NCBI GenBank assembly: GCA_023411035.1
Contig: JAEYPE010000224.1
Coordinates: 21,272 to 85,271 of the forward strand
From: Pseudomonadota bacterium
GTDB taxonomy: Bacteria; Pseudomonadota; Alphaproteobacteria; Azospirillales; Azospirillaceae
Direction: 5' to 3'
Length of the DNA stretch: 64,000 nucleotides
Part shown: positions 51,856-61,037 of the stretch, in pieces
Layout of the letters: every line of letters starts with the position of its first letter
Numbering within the stretch: position 1 is the first letter of the stretch
The notes under the pieces: model-generated
Seen by the model: only the letters and a program-made list of their open reading frames with translations
What the model was told of the DNA's origin: nothing
Database searches by the model: none
Made by a program: the position numbers and the translations under genes

Positions 51856-52250
51856 GACGCGCCGTCTGCCGGAATTTGTTTCAGCGTGAAGGCGACGTGG
51901 TGCAGATCCTCGGAGAAATCCTCGCCCAATTCCTGCATGGAATCGTCGTTCTCCTCGTAGCACCAGACGACGGAGATGCTGCGCCCGTCGCAGGCCGCCG
52001 TTTCCAGCATTTGGAAGATGTTCATCAGCGCCTTTGCGCTGGAACTGTTGAAGTACAGCAGCTCCATGTCGAACCGGACGGGATGGCCGCCCGGTTCGGC
52101 CAGGAAGGCGCGCAACGCTGCGAAGATCGGCCCGAAGAAGGTCGCCACGTCGTCGGGATAGGATTCGCCGCTGAGTCGCAGCACGCCTTGGGCGAAGTCG
52201 AAATCGACTTCGGGCGTCCGGCCCGTCGCCGGTAATTTCAGGGGTTCCAT
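51852..52250 (-). CDS. siaC: SiaC-family regulatory phosphoprotein (DUF1987)
   Basis: A 132-residue protein of the SiaC (DUF1987) family. The N-terminus EPLKLPATGRTPEVDFD and the central FDMELLYFNSSSAKALMNIF match; the Ser triplet at about 69-71 corresponds to the phospho-acceptor Thr of Pseudomonas SiaC. The C-terminal region WCYEENDDSMQELGEDFSE is typical. Start at ATG 52250; a GTG at 52268 is possible. It lies between siaB and the histidine kinase gene with a 4-bp overlap to the latter. Confidence 0.88.
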   Translation of the reverse strand: MEPLKLPATGRTPEVDFDFAQGVLRLSGESYPDDVATFFGPIFAALRAFLAEPGGHPVRFDMELLYFNSSSAKALMNIFQMLETAACDGRSISVVWCYEENDDSMQELGEDFSEDLHHVAFTLKQIPADGAS

Positions 52251-52276
52251 GGTCGTCCGGATGTCCACAGCCGCTT

Positions 52277-52828
52277 TCAGATCCGAGCCTTGAGGCAGAA
52301 GAAGCTCTTGTCCTCGTCCATTTCGAGGAAATCGTATTCGATGGGTTCGCTGGCTCGGCGCGCGATCTCGATCAGGCCGATGTTGGCGCCCCGCGCCCCC
52401 TCTTCCGGGGCTTCGCGCAGTTGCTCCCGGTAGTGGGTCTTGATCGCGTCCTTGTCCAAGCCCTTCAGAAACTCCAGCCGTTCGCGCAGGCGCGGAACGT
52501 CGGCGTTGTACACGGTGTTGCCGCAGACGATAAAGACCTTCCCGCCCTCCATGCCGATGGTGACCATGCCGGCGCTCAGTTCAACCGGCTTTTCGCGCGC
52601 GCCGGTCACCTTTTCGGCGGAGTAGCGGATGATGTTCTGCATCTGCTCGACGAAGACGGAGAAGACACGGCGGACCGTCGGGCCGTCGGTTTCCTCCAGC
52701 GTCATCTTCTCGCGCAGCGCCTCGCCCAGGGAGTAGAGTATCCCCTCGGACACATAGCCGCTGAACGAGAAAATGATGCCTTTCTCGTCAAGGTCCCGTT
52801 TGATCCCGACATATTGCTGAGCGAGCAT
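52277..52828 (-). CDS. siaB: SiaB-family protein kinase (DUF6272)
   Basis: A 183-residue protein of the SiaB family, an HATPase-fold kinase that phosphorylates SiaC. Family segments are IIFSFSGYVSEGILYSLGEALR, VFSVFVEQMQNIIRYSAE (N-box helix), GMVTIGMEGGKVFIVCGN and RGANIGLIEIARRAS. Start at ATG 52828; a GTG at 52840 is the alternative. It is 26 bp upstream of siaC on the minus strand, in the same order as in Pseudomonas. Confidence 0.88.
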   Translation of the reverse strand: MLAQQYVGIKRDLDEKGIIFSFSGYVSEGILYSLGEALREKMTLEETDGPTVRRVFSVFVEQMQNIIRYSAEKVTGAREKPVELSAGMVTIGMEGGKVFIVCGNTVYNADVPRLRERLEFLKGLDKDAIKTHYREQLREAPEEGARGANIGLIEIARRASEPIEYDFLEMDEDKSFFCLKARI

Positions 52829-52870
52829 GGTGGATTCCACGGTTGTTCCGTTGGAGTGCGTTTGACTCAG

Positions 52871-52893
52871 CCGGTAGCGTCTGGACGCTCCGG
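52871..52893 (-). other. hairpin between hybrid kinase and siaB genes
   Basis: CCGG-T-AGCGTC-TG-GACGCT-CCGG folds into a ten-pair stem with one bulged base. No T run follows, so it may be an attenuator or processing site that lowers siaB expression relative to the first gene. This role is inferred. Confidence 0.4.
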
Positions 52894-52999
52894 ACCGGCT
52901 TCCGGTGGCCCCTTCGGCCTTGCTTAGATCACGTTACATTTCCGTCCGCCGCGCTGGAAGGATTATCAGGTTGCAGAACAATGGACCGGCGTTGAGGAA

Positions 53000-54775
53000 T
53001 CAGCCTTTCACGGGAAGGCGGACGCAGAAGACGCTGCCCTGTCCGACCGTGCTTTCCGCCGTGATCGACCCGCCGTGCAGCAGGATGATCTGCCGCACCG
53101 TGTGCAGCCCGATGCCCGTCCCCGGCACGCCCGCCGAACCGCTCCCCCGGTAATGCCGTTCGAACAGCAGGGGCAATTCGTTCTGCGGGATGCCGCGGCC
53201 CCGGTCGGCCACCTCCACCGCCGCCGCCCCACCCTCGGACCATCCGCGCACCGTGACGCGGCAGTCGCCGTCCGAATATTTGAAGGCGTTGTTCAACAGG
53301 TTGCTGAACAGCATGCCCAACAGATGCCCGTCGGCCATCACCACCGGCGGCAAGCGGTCCAGATCCAGGTTGATCTCGCAGCCGTTGTAGGCGGCGCGGA
53401 AGGGCTCGGTCACCGAACGCAGCAGCGCCGTCAGGTCCACCTCCGTCCGCTGCACTTTCAGCGTCCCAGCCTGAAGCCGCTCGTCGGTCAGATGCGCGTC
53501 GATCAGCCCGGTCAGGCGCTGCACGCTGCTGCGGATGACGTGCAACCGTTCCAGCGTGTCCTGGTTCTCCCGCTCCGCCCGCAGGGCCAGCATCTGCGCG
53601 GCGCTGTCGATGATGGCCAGCGGGGTGCGGAATTCGTGGCTGACCATGGTGACGAACTGGCGCTGCTGCTCGCGGGCCACCAATTCCGCTTCCAGCGCGC
53701 GCTCCACCCGTTCCTTCGCGGCGACCAGGGCGGCCTGGTTGGCGGCCAGTTCGGCGGTCCGCTCGTCGACACGGCGTTCCAGCGACTGGTTCAGCGCGAC
53801 CAGATCCTCGTACAGGCACACATTGTCGAAGCCGATGGTGACGCGGGAGCAGAAAAGCTCCAGCAGCCGGTGGTCGTCCTCCCGATAGGGTTCGGTCCGC
53901 TCAAGGGCGAAGACCGTCGTCCCATGCTCGCGCGTGCGGAAGGCGAGGATGCAGCGGTCCGCCCCGAAACTGCTCTGCTGCGTCTCGAAGGCGGCGATCA
54001 CCTGGGCGGTCAGATCGGGCTCCAGGGCGCCGGAGGCGGGCTTCCCGACGAAACGGGCGAACCGGCTGGAGCCGGCGACCACGGTGGCCCGCGCCTTTCC
54101 GTCGCCGCGGTCCGCCATGCGGCAGGCCAGCACCGCACCGCCGCTGTTGTCCACGACCTTGCTGAGCTGGTCCACCAGCTCTTCCACCAGCGTGCGCATG
54201 GACCGCGTTTCGAACAGCGGGGCGGACGCGGCAAGGATGCGCTCCAGCCCCTGGCGGTGCCGCTCGATGGTCACGATGTCGCGCCACGCCCGCAGCCCGC
54301 TGACCAGCGTGGTGAACAGGCGCTGGGCGGTGAGCTCGCTCTTGCCCTTGTAATCGTTGATGTCATAGGCGACCACCACGTCCCGCTCCGGCGCCTGACC
54401 GGGCTGGCCGGTGCGCAGGACGATGCGCATGCGGCGGTTGTTCAGATCCTCGCGGATGTAGCGGACCAGACGCAGCCCGGCATCGTCGGTTTCCATCACC
54501 ACGTCGAGGAGCGCCACGGGAATGTCGGGACGGGTGAGCAGGAGCGACCGCGCGGCGGCGGCGGACAGCGCGCTGATCACCTCGAACGGACGGCCCTCGA
54601 ACTCGAAGTCGCGCAGCAACACCTCGGTCATGGTATGGACCTGGGGATCGTCGTCGACCACCAGGACAGGCCAGGGCTCTGCCGGCCGGACGTTGGCCGC
54701 AGAGTCGTCGGCGAACCCGTCGCCGGGGCCGAACAACGGCTCGTCGTCCAGACCTTCGTCCATATCCTGGCCCAT
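53000..54775 (-). CDS. receiver-DUF3369-histidine kinase hybrid
   Basis: A 591-residue cytosolic protein. An N-terminal receiver (about 35-160; VLVVDDDPQVHTMTEVLL, Asp in ALLDVVMETDDAG) leads into a DUF3369 GAF-like domain (about 175-330), a coiled coil (LVALNQSLERRVDERTAEL), the H box MVSHEFRTPLAIID and an HATPase domain (NLLNNAFKYSDG, DRGRGIPQNEL, GTGIGLHTV). The layout, receiver first, is that of kinases governed by an upstream phosphoryl donor. The ATG at 54775 follows GGAGG. It heads the minus-strand siaB-siaC-kinase run. Confidence 0.9.
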   Translation of the reverse strand: MGQDMDEGLDDEPLFGPGDGFADDSAANVRPAEPWPVLVVDDDPQVHTMTEVLLRDFEFEGRPFEVISALSAAAARSLLLTRPDIPVALLDVVMETDDAGLRLVRYIREDLNNRRMRIVLRTGQPGQAPERDVVVAYDINDYKGKSELTAQRLFTTLVSGLRAWRDIVTIERHRQGLERILAASAPLFETRSMRTLVEELVDQLSKVVDNSGGAVLACRMADRGDGKARATVVAGSSRFARFVGKPASGALEPDLTAQVIAAFETQQSSFGADRCILAFRTREHGTTVFALERTEPYREDDHRLLELFCSRVTIGFDNVCLYEDLVALNQSLERRVDERTAELAANQAALVAAKERVERALEAELVAREQQRQFVTMVSHEFRTPLAIIDSAAQMLALRAERENQDTLERLHVIRSSVQRLTGLIDAHLTDERLQAGTLKVQRTEVDLTALLRSVTEPFRAAYNGCEINLDLDRLPPVVMADGHLLGMLFSNLLNNAFKYSDGDCRVTVRGWSEGGAAAVEVADRGRGIPQNELPLLFERHYRGSGSAGVPGTGIGLHTVRQIILLHGGSITAESTVGQGSVFCVRLPVKG

Positions 54776-55162
54776 GCACCCCTCCACGCATGACCTACCC
54801 AAACGGTTCCGCATCGACGGACAAGGAAGGCACCAAAGCGGTACGAGACCTAAGCCCACCCGTCCAGAACTGTCACAAATTGTCGTAAAACGCAATATTT
54901 CGAAGACAACCGAAGCGAATTGGAGTCGATTCCGCCCTTTGATGAATGCCCAAGTATTATCGTAATCTTTTATACTCTCCGAACATGAGGGAGTTGGCCC
55001 GCGGTATGGACATGAACCTCAACGGCAGGGACCTGAACGGTATGGGCCCGAGCGGTACGCCCACCAGCCGGTACGCGGCGTTCCGCCGGGTCCGCACGCG
55101 CCACCTGTCGGCGCGATGGCTGGAACCGGTGGCCGGGCGCCGATGGTTCGGGCCGTGACGGG
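54776..55162. other. divergent promoter region
   Basis: A 387-bp gap between the hybrid kinase and the coiled-coil protein genes. It is locally AT-rich (54850-54985), with a TTCGAA box at about 54898 like those near the response regulator. A 70-codon frame (54946-55158) with atypical sequence was not accepted. The promoters for both directions should lie here. Confidence 0.45.
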
Positions 55163-55735
55163 ATGAGCATGGATACCTTCGCCCTCGCCGTGCTCGTTCT
55201 CTGCGTGGGCGCGCTCGGCCTCTCCGTGGTCTATGAGGCGTCGCGCCTCACCGCCACCAGCAGCCGCAAGGCGCTGGTGCGGCGGAAGCTGGAGACCCAG
55301 GCCGCCGACCTTGCCGCCCTCGAGCGCCAGATCGAGGATACCGAGGCGGAGAGCGCCGCCCGGCAGGACGCCATCGACCGGCTGACCGCCGAGCGGGGGC
55401 GGCTGAACGGCCTGATCGCGTCGGTCAAGGCGTCCAAGGTCGTTCTCGTGCACGAGATCGGGGACGCGCAGAGCGGCACGCAGCGCTATGAGTGCGAGCT
55501 TCGCACCATCCCGGACTTCAACCGGCTGGACCCCCGGCGCATGCTGTTCGCGCGGGCGATCTGGGACCGCCGGAACATCGCCCGCGTCTGGGCCGACACG
55601 CAGGACGCCGCGGCGGCGATGCTTCAGCGCGCCTTCAGCACGCGCAACGGGGTCCTGTCCTCGCGGCCCCAAACGATTCCGTTGATCCCGACCGGAAACG
55701 GGGCCAACGACAGCAAAGGGCCGGTTTCCCGATGA
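55163..55735 (+). CDS. membrane-anchored coiled-coil protein A
   Basis: A 190-residue protein with an N-terminal membrane helix (about 5-27, TFALAVLVLCVGALGLSVV), a coiled coil (about 40-95, LERQIEDTEAESAARQDAIDRL) and a C-terminal globular part with YECELRTIPDFNRLDPRR and ARVWADTQDAAAAML. The family is not recognised. Its stop overlaps the next ATG (ATGA), and the neighbour has the same layout, so the two probably form a complex. Confidence 0.7.
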   Translation: MSMDTFALAVLVLCVGALGLSVVYEASRLTATSSRKALVRRKLETQAADLAALERQIEDTEAESAARQDAIDRLTAERGRLNGLIASVKASKVVLVHEIGDAQSGTQRYECELRTIPDFNRLDPRRMLFARAIWDRRNIARVWADTQDAAAAMLQRAFSTRNGVLSSRPQTIPLIPTGNGANDSKGPVSR

Positions 55736-56277
55736 CGGCGATCATCCTCTACGCGGCGGTGCTTCTTCTGGCGGCCAGCGTGCTGGTAAACCGCATGGGT
55801 GAACGCCGCGTCCGCGCGGCGCGCGGGGAACTGGCAACCGCCGACAAGGACATCCGGACCATGGAACAGCGCGTCCAGGAGGCGCGGAAGACTCTGGAGG
55901 CGACGCGCGGCCGGGTGGACGGCCTGGAAGAGACGCTGGCCGAGGCGAAGCGCCAAAACGAAGCGCTGGAGCGACAGCTCGACGCGCTCCAACAGGCGCC
56001 GATGGAGTTGTACCACGTCTTCGACCGGCTGGAAGCCCGCCCCGGAACCATCTGGGAGGTGGCGGTGCGCCGCGCGCCGGACGCGCTCTACACCAGCGCC
56101 GCCATGGCCGCGTCCTGGCGCGACGGACGCACCTATCTGATCGTCGCGTCCAACCAGAAGGAGGCGCTGGACCGCGCGGCCCAGCGCTTTCCCCGCGTGA
56201 ACGGTTACGAGGTCGGCACGGTCCTGACCTGCCGCCTGTTCCAGCCCAAGGACCCGGCGGAACGCAAACGGGCCTGA
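55732..56277 (+). CDS. membrane-anchored coiled-coil protein B
   Basis: A 181-residue protein with an N-terminal membrane helix (AIILYAAVLLLAASVLV), a long coiled coil (about 28-85) and a C-terminal domain (YHVFDRLEARPGTIWEVAVRR, TYLIVASNQKEALDRA). It resembles the upstream gene product in layout (ELYHVFDR... versus YECELRTIP) but only distantly in sequence. Start ATG at 55732 overlaps the previous stop by four bases. Function unknown. Confidence 0.7.
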   Translation: MTAIILYAAVLLLAASVLVNRMGERRVRAARGELATADKDIRTMEQRVQEARKTLEATRGRVDGLEETLAEAKRQNEALERQLDALQQAPMELYHVFDRLEARPGTIWEVAVRRAPDALYTSAAMAASWRDGRTYLIVASNQKEALDRAAQRFPRVNGYEVGTVLTCRLFQPKDPAERKRA

Positions 56278-56284
56278 CGCGCCT

Positions 56285-56300
56285 TGTGAGGGCCGCCACA
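56285..56300 (+). promoter_or_regulatory. Crp-like palindrome 3
   Basis: TGTGA-GGGCCG-CCACA, one mismatch from the CRP consensus. The flank CCACAGCGCGG-CCGGTC matches the one at 12025, and a weak -10-like CAAGGT lies at the same 20-base offset. It could drive the short ORF at 56360 or a longer leader of gdx. Confidence 0.4.
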
Positions 56301-56359
56301 GCGCGGGCCGGTCTTCGCCGTCAAGGTGGGATGCACAGCCCCCTGCTCCGGTGAGCGCC

Positions 56360-56533
56360 ATGACCCGACGCTGTCCAACCCGCCTTCAAACCCTTCCCGC
56401 AACGCAGCCGTCCACGCGCGGGCGACCGGCGGACGGCGCCGCTTCCCTGCCACTGGACGACCGGCGTTGCCCGCGCCGCGAGGTTGCCGTGCTGTGCGAA
56501 ACCGACAGCGGCTATCGCTGGGACGAGGCTTGA
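56360..56533 (+). CDS. doubtful 57-codon ORF downstream of a Crp-like site
   Basis: MTRRCPTRLQ opens a 57-residue Arg/Pro-rich frame with three cysteines, ending in SGYRWDEA. The ribosome site is weak and no family is recognised. Its only support is position, between the Crp-like palindrome and the gdx promoter. It may be an untranslated leader or a chance frame. Confidence 0.2.
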   Translation: MTRRCPTRLQTLPATQPSTRGRPADGAASLPLDDRRCPRREVAVLCETDSGYRWDEA

Positions 56534-56557
56534 CCGGGCCGCCCGCATCCCTATATC
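56530..56557 (+). promoter_or_regulatory. sigma-70 promoter of gdx
   Basis: TTGACC (56530-56535) and TATATC (56552-56557) are 16 bp apart. The implied start is near 56564, just before the first riboswitch hairpin. Confidence 0.6.
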
Positions 56558-56571
56558 CCGGTTGCCCTCCC

Positions 56572-56654
56572 GTGAGGACGACCTCACCACGGCACGCCTT
56601 GACCGGGCGTGGGGAACCCGGCGGGGACGACCCTGCCTCCATGGTATCGGAGGT
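56572..56654 (+). ncRNA. guanidine-II (mini-ykkC) riboswitch
   Basis: Two hairpins both end in an ACGA tetraloop, the ACGR signature of the class: P1 is GTGAGG-ACGA-CCTCAC (56572-56587) and P2 is GGCGGGG-ACGA-CCCTGCC (56620-56637), with a 32-nt linker. CCTCC at 56636-56640 can instead pair with the GGAGG at 56649-56653 that serves as the gdx ribosome site. Guanidine binding should hold P2 and free that site, giving translational induction of the exporter. Type, loops and downstream gene all agree. Confidence 0.85.
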
Positions 56655-56659
56655 GCCCG

Positions 56660-56977
56660 GTGTCCTGGGTCATCCTGTTCCTTGCCGGCCTGTTCGAGAT
56701 CGGTTGGGCCGTCGGCCTGAAGCAGACGGACGGCTTCACCCGCCCCCTTCCCACCGTGCTCACCATCGCCTCGATGGTTGCCAGCCTTGCCCTGTTGGGG
56801 CTGGCGCTGAAGTCGCTGCCGCTGGGCACGGCCTACGCCGTGTGGACCGGCATCGGGACGGTCGGCACCGTGATCTTGGGCATCTGGCTCTATGGGGAAT
56901 CCGCCGATGTCCTGCGGCTCGGCTGCATCGTGCTGATCGTTGCGGGCATCCTCGGGCTGAAACTCATCACGCCCTGA
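56660..56977 (+). CDS. gdx: guanidinium exporter Gdx (SugE-type SMR)
   Basis: A 105-residue small multidrug resistance protein with four helices. The first helix holds the essential glutamate in FLAGLFEIGWAVGLKQTDGF, with the Gdx-typical W-A-V-G-L-K pattern, and the second half has GTAYAVWTGIGTVGTV. The GTG start at 56660 has GGAGGTG six bases upstream. The riboswitch directly before it identifies the substrate as guanidinium. The stop overlaps the end of the convergent SDR gene by 11 bp. Confidence 0.92.
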   Translation: MSWVILFLAGLFEIGWAVGLKQTDGFTRPLPTVLTIASMVASLALLGLALKSLPLGTAYAVWTGIGTVGTVILGIWLYGESADVLRLGCIVLIVAGILGLKLITP

Positions 56978-57998
56978 TCCGCCGCTGGGCCACGCGCGCG
57001 GCGTAGCCGATCCCCCCGGCCACGGCAAGGCCGGCGAGAAGGGCGAAGCCGCGCGCCGCGGTTCCCGTGGCGGTCAGCGACAGGCGCTGCTCCTGCCCGG
57101 TGAAACGCCCGTGCGTGCGGTGCAGGCCCTGGAGAGGTTCGAACAGGTTGTCGGGCCGGTCCGGTGTTTCCGTCTCGTCCGTCTCCTGCCCTTCGAAGGC
57201 GGTGAAGGCCGCCCGATAGTCCGCATAGGCGGGCAGCGTCTGCGTCCCGATGATCGCTTCGACCGTCGAGAAGCCCAGCCAATGCTCACGTTTCGGGTCC
57301 GCCGCGGCCTGGACGATGGCGTGCCCAATGTCGTCCGGATCGAAGATGGCGCCGACCGGCTTCGCCCGGCGCGGCATGTGGCTGCGCGCCCAGTCGAACT
57401 GCGGCGTGTTCACGGCGGGCAGGTTAACCATGGTCAACTTAAGGCGGCTGCCGTCGTGGATCAGTTCCGACCGCAGGCTGTCGATGAAGCCGCGGATGGC
57501 GCTCTTGGCCCCGCAATAGGCGGCCTGGAGCGGGATGGAGCGGTAGGCGAGCGCCGACCCGATCTGGAGGATGAGGCCGCGGTCGCGCGGCAGCATATGG
57601 CGCAGCGCCGCCATTGTGCCGTGGACGGAGCCGAGATAGGTCACCTCCGTCACCCGCCGGATTTCCTCCGGCGTCAGATCGCGGATGCGCCCGAACACCG
57701 TCACCATGGCGTTGTTGACCCAGACGTCGATGGGGCCGAGCGACCGCTCGACGGCATCGGCGGCGGCTTGCACCGCGTCGGCGTCGGCCACGTCGGCGGG
57801 CAGGACCAGAGCCGCCCCGCCGAGCCGTTCGATCTCCGCCGCCACCTCCTCCAGCGCCGGGCGGGAGCGGGCGATCAGCCCGACCGCCGCCCCCCATTCC
57901 CGCGCGAAGGCCAGCGCCGTAGCGCGCCCGACCCCGGCGGACGCCCCGGTGACGACGACGACGGGCCGGTTCCGGCCGGTGGCGGGGGTGGTGGACAT
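56967..57998 (-). CDS. SDR family oxidoreductase with C-terminal membrane anchor
   Basis: A 343-residue short-chain dehydrogenase with TGASAGVGRATA, NNAM, IGSALAYRSIPLQAAYCGAKSA (Ser and YxxxK) and DSLRSEL. The C-terminus extends past the core into a helix (GFALLAGLAVAGGIGYAAR) ending in basic residues, which suggests tail anchoring. Many such proteins act on lipids or quinones. Start at ATG 57998. Confidence 0.87.
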   Translation of the reverse strand: MSTTPATGRNRPVVVVTGASAGVGRATALAFAREWGAAVGLIARSRPALEEVAAEIERLGGAALVLPADVADADAVQAAADAVERSLGPIDVWVNNAMVTVFGRIRDLTPEEIRRVTEVTYLGSVHGTMAALRHMLPRDRGLILQIGSALAYRSIPLQAAYCGAKSAIRGFIDSLRSELIHDGSRLKLTMVNLPAVNTPQFDWARSHMPRRAKPVGAIFDPDDIGHAIVQAAADPKREHWLGFSTVEAIIGTQTLPAYADYRAAFTAFEGQETDETETPDRPDNLFEPLQGLHRTHGRFTGQEQRLSLTATGTAARGFALLAGLAVAGGIGYAARVAQRRIRA

Positions 57999-58077
57999 GG
58001 CGGCAAGGCTCCGGTGGGCTGGGACAACCTTGTCCAAACCCGTCCGAAGCCCGCCGGTTCCTTTAAAGTCCGCGCCC

Positions 58078-58497
58078 TTACGGCGCTTCGACGATCTCGA
58101 AGTCGTGGGTGATCGCGGCGGTGGCGCCCAGCATGATGGAGGCGGAGCAGTATTTCTCCGCCGACAGGGCGATGGCGCGCTCCACCTTCGCCGGGTCCAG
58201 ACCGCGCCCGGTCACCACAAAATGGACGTGGATCTTCGTGAAGACCTTCGGGTCGGTGGCGGCGCGCTCGGCCTCGATCTCCGCCACGCAGTCGGTGATG
58301 GCCTGACGGCCCTTCTCCAGAATCATCACCACGTCGAAGCTGCTGCAACCGCCCATGCCGATCAGCAGCAGTTCCATGGGACGGATGCCCAGGTTGCGCC
58401 CGCCCGCTTCCGGCGCGCCGTCCATGACCACGGCGTGGCCGCTGCCGGACTCGCCGACGAACATCTTTCCGTCAACCCACTTCACGCGCGCCTTCAT
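58078..58497 (-). CDS. OsmC/Ohr-family protein
   Basis: A 139-residue peroxidase-fold protein. The two reactive cysteines are visible in GMGGCSSFDVV and EKYCSASIMLG, spaced as in OsmC. Its role is probably hydroperoxide or sulfur-species detoxification. GGGAGA precedes the ATG at 58497. It is the last of three genes in the murA run, 16 bp after DUF2948. Confidence 0.9.
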   Translation of the reverse strand: MKARVKWVDGKMFVGESGSGHAVVMDGAPEAGGRNLGIRPMELLLIGMGGCSSFDVVMILEKGRQAITDCVAEIEAERAATDPKVFTKIHVHFVVTGRGLDPAKVERAIALSAEKYCSASIMLGATAAITHDFEIVEAP

Positions 58498-58513
58498 GGC
58501 GGTCTCCCGATTG

Positions 58514-58975
58514 TTATTCGTCTTCCAATGGATGACAGGGCTTGCAGCCGGTGGGCCAGGGCTCGCCCAAATCCTCCACGAAGCAGGTCCAGGAGGCACC
58601 CTCAAGCCGGACGCAGCCGCCTCCGGCGAAATTCAGGACCAGCCCGCCCTCCACCGCCTCGACGGACAACAGTTCCAGGATTTGCGCGCGGTCCTTCACG
58701 TCGATGCCGCGGAGCTTCACCGCCTTCACCCCTTCGATCCGCACGCCGCAATTGACGCGCTCGAAGGGGTTCAGGTGATCGTCGTCGGCGGTGGGACCGG
58801 CGCGGCGCCGGTCCGCCGTCTCCCACTTGAAGCGGTTGACCACCAGCACGAAACGCGCCTCCTCCGGCAGGAAGCACATGTCCCCGATGGGCAGGATGGC
58901 GTCCTGAAGACAGGCGGAAACGACTTTCAGATCCTCGTCGTCCTGGGCGCGCAGGCGGATCGGCGTGGCGGTCAT
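58514..58975 (-). CDS. DUF2948 family protein
   Basis: A 153-residue protein of the alphaproteobacterial DUF2948 family, with DAILPIGDMCFLPEEARFVLVVNRFKWE and the C-terminal VRLEGASWTCFVEDLGEPWPT. The family conventionally follows murA, as here. Function unknown. GAGG is six bases upstream of the ATG at 58975, which I prefer over an ATG at 58981. Confidence 0.85.
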   Translation of the reverse strand: MTATPIRLRAQDDEDLKVVSACLQDAILPIGDMCFLPEEARFVLVVNRFKWETADRRRAGPTADDDHLNPFERVNCGVRIEGVKAVKLRGIDVKDRAQILELLSVEAVEGGLVLNFAGGGCVRLEGASWTCFVEDLGEPWPTGCKPCHPLEDE

Positions 58976-59031
58976 GGGCATCCTCGTGGGCTTCCCTTCG
59001 CTGTGAACGGCTGAACAGGCGGAGAACGCCG

Positions 59032-60336
<1,305 letters not shown>

Positions 60337-60599
60337 GAAGCTGTCTTGTCCGGTCAGATGCTGTCGAAAAGGCCGAAGCCCAGCGGATCGAGCCGCCTCG
60401 CGGGTCCAACGTCCGGCATGATGGCCATCGTCGGCGGACTCCTCAAATCTTACGGGGGCGGGTCTTACGAGGATTGATCTGCTAGGCGTTGTAGCGGAGC
60501 ATGCGGGCGCGCTCAAGGGAAGGAATTGAGGCTTTTTCTCATGGAAGCCCTTCTACCGATGCAATTGAAAGGACCTATCGCGTGACCCAGGACAGCGCC

Positions 60600-61037
60600 A
60601 TGACCGGCCTGACCCTTTCCCTGTCCGGACGGTTCGACCCGGACGAGGTGAAACAAATCCACAGCGGACTGCGCGCCTTCAACGAGCGCTTCACCGCCCC
60701 CTACGATCTCCAGGACATCGTGGCGACCGTCCGCGACGGCGCCGGGGCGCTGATGGCCGGACTGACCGGCTACACCAACTGGGAATGGCTGTATGTGGAC
60801 TATCTGTGGGTCCACGACAGCCTGCGCGGCAGCGGGTTGGGCGCCCGCCTGCTGGCCGCGGCGGAGGAGGAGGCGGTGCGGCGCGGCTGCCGCTGGTCGC
60901 GCCTCTACACCTACGATTTCCAGGCGCCGGGCTTCTACCGGAAGCAGGGCTACGAGGTCTGGGCGGAGATGGAGGGCTACCCGCCGGGGCACCGGCAGAT
61001 CTGGTTCAGGAAGTCTCTGCGACCGGGCGCGGAATAG
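60600..61037 (+). CDS. GNAT family N-acetyltransferase
   Basis: A 145-residue acetyltransferase. The acetyl-CoA site is LWVHDSLRGSGLGARLLAAAEEEAVRRG; GFYRKQGYEVW closes the fold. AGGA lies seven bases before the ATG at 60600; a GTG at 60582 with AAAGGA upstream is nearly as good and would add six residues. Substrate unknown. Its 3' end overlaps the convergent DMT gene by 32 bp. Confidence 0.85.
   Translation: MTGLTLSLSGRFDPDEVKQIHSGLRAFNERFTAPYDLQDIVATVRDGAGALMAGLTGYTNWEWLYVDYLWVHDSLRGSGLGARLLAAAEEEAVRRGCRWSRLYTYDFQAPGFYRKQGYEVWAEMEGYPPGHRQIWFRKSLRPGAE

Noticed and set aside
54946..55158. 70-codon plus-strand frame upstream of the coiled-coil pair
   Set aside because: No ribosome site, atypical repetitive start region (Met/Asn/Gly/Asp), and it lies where promoters are expected.
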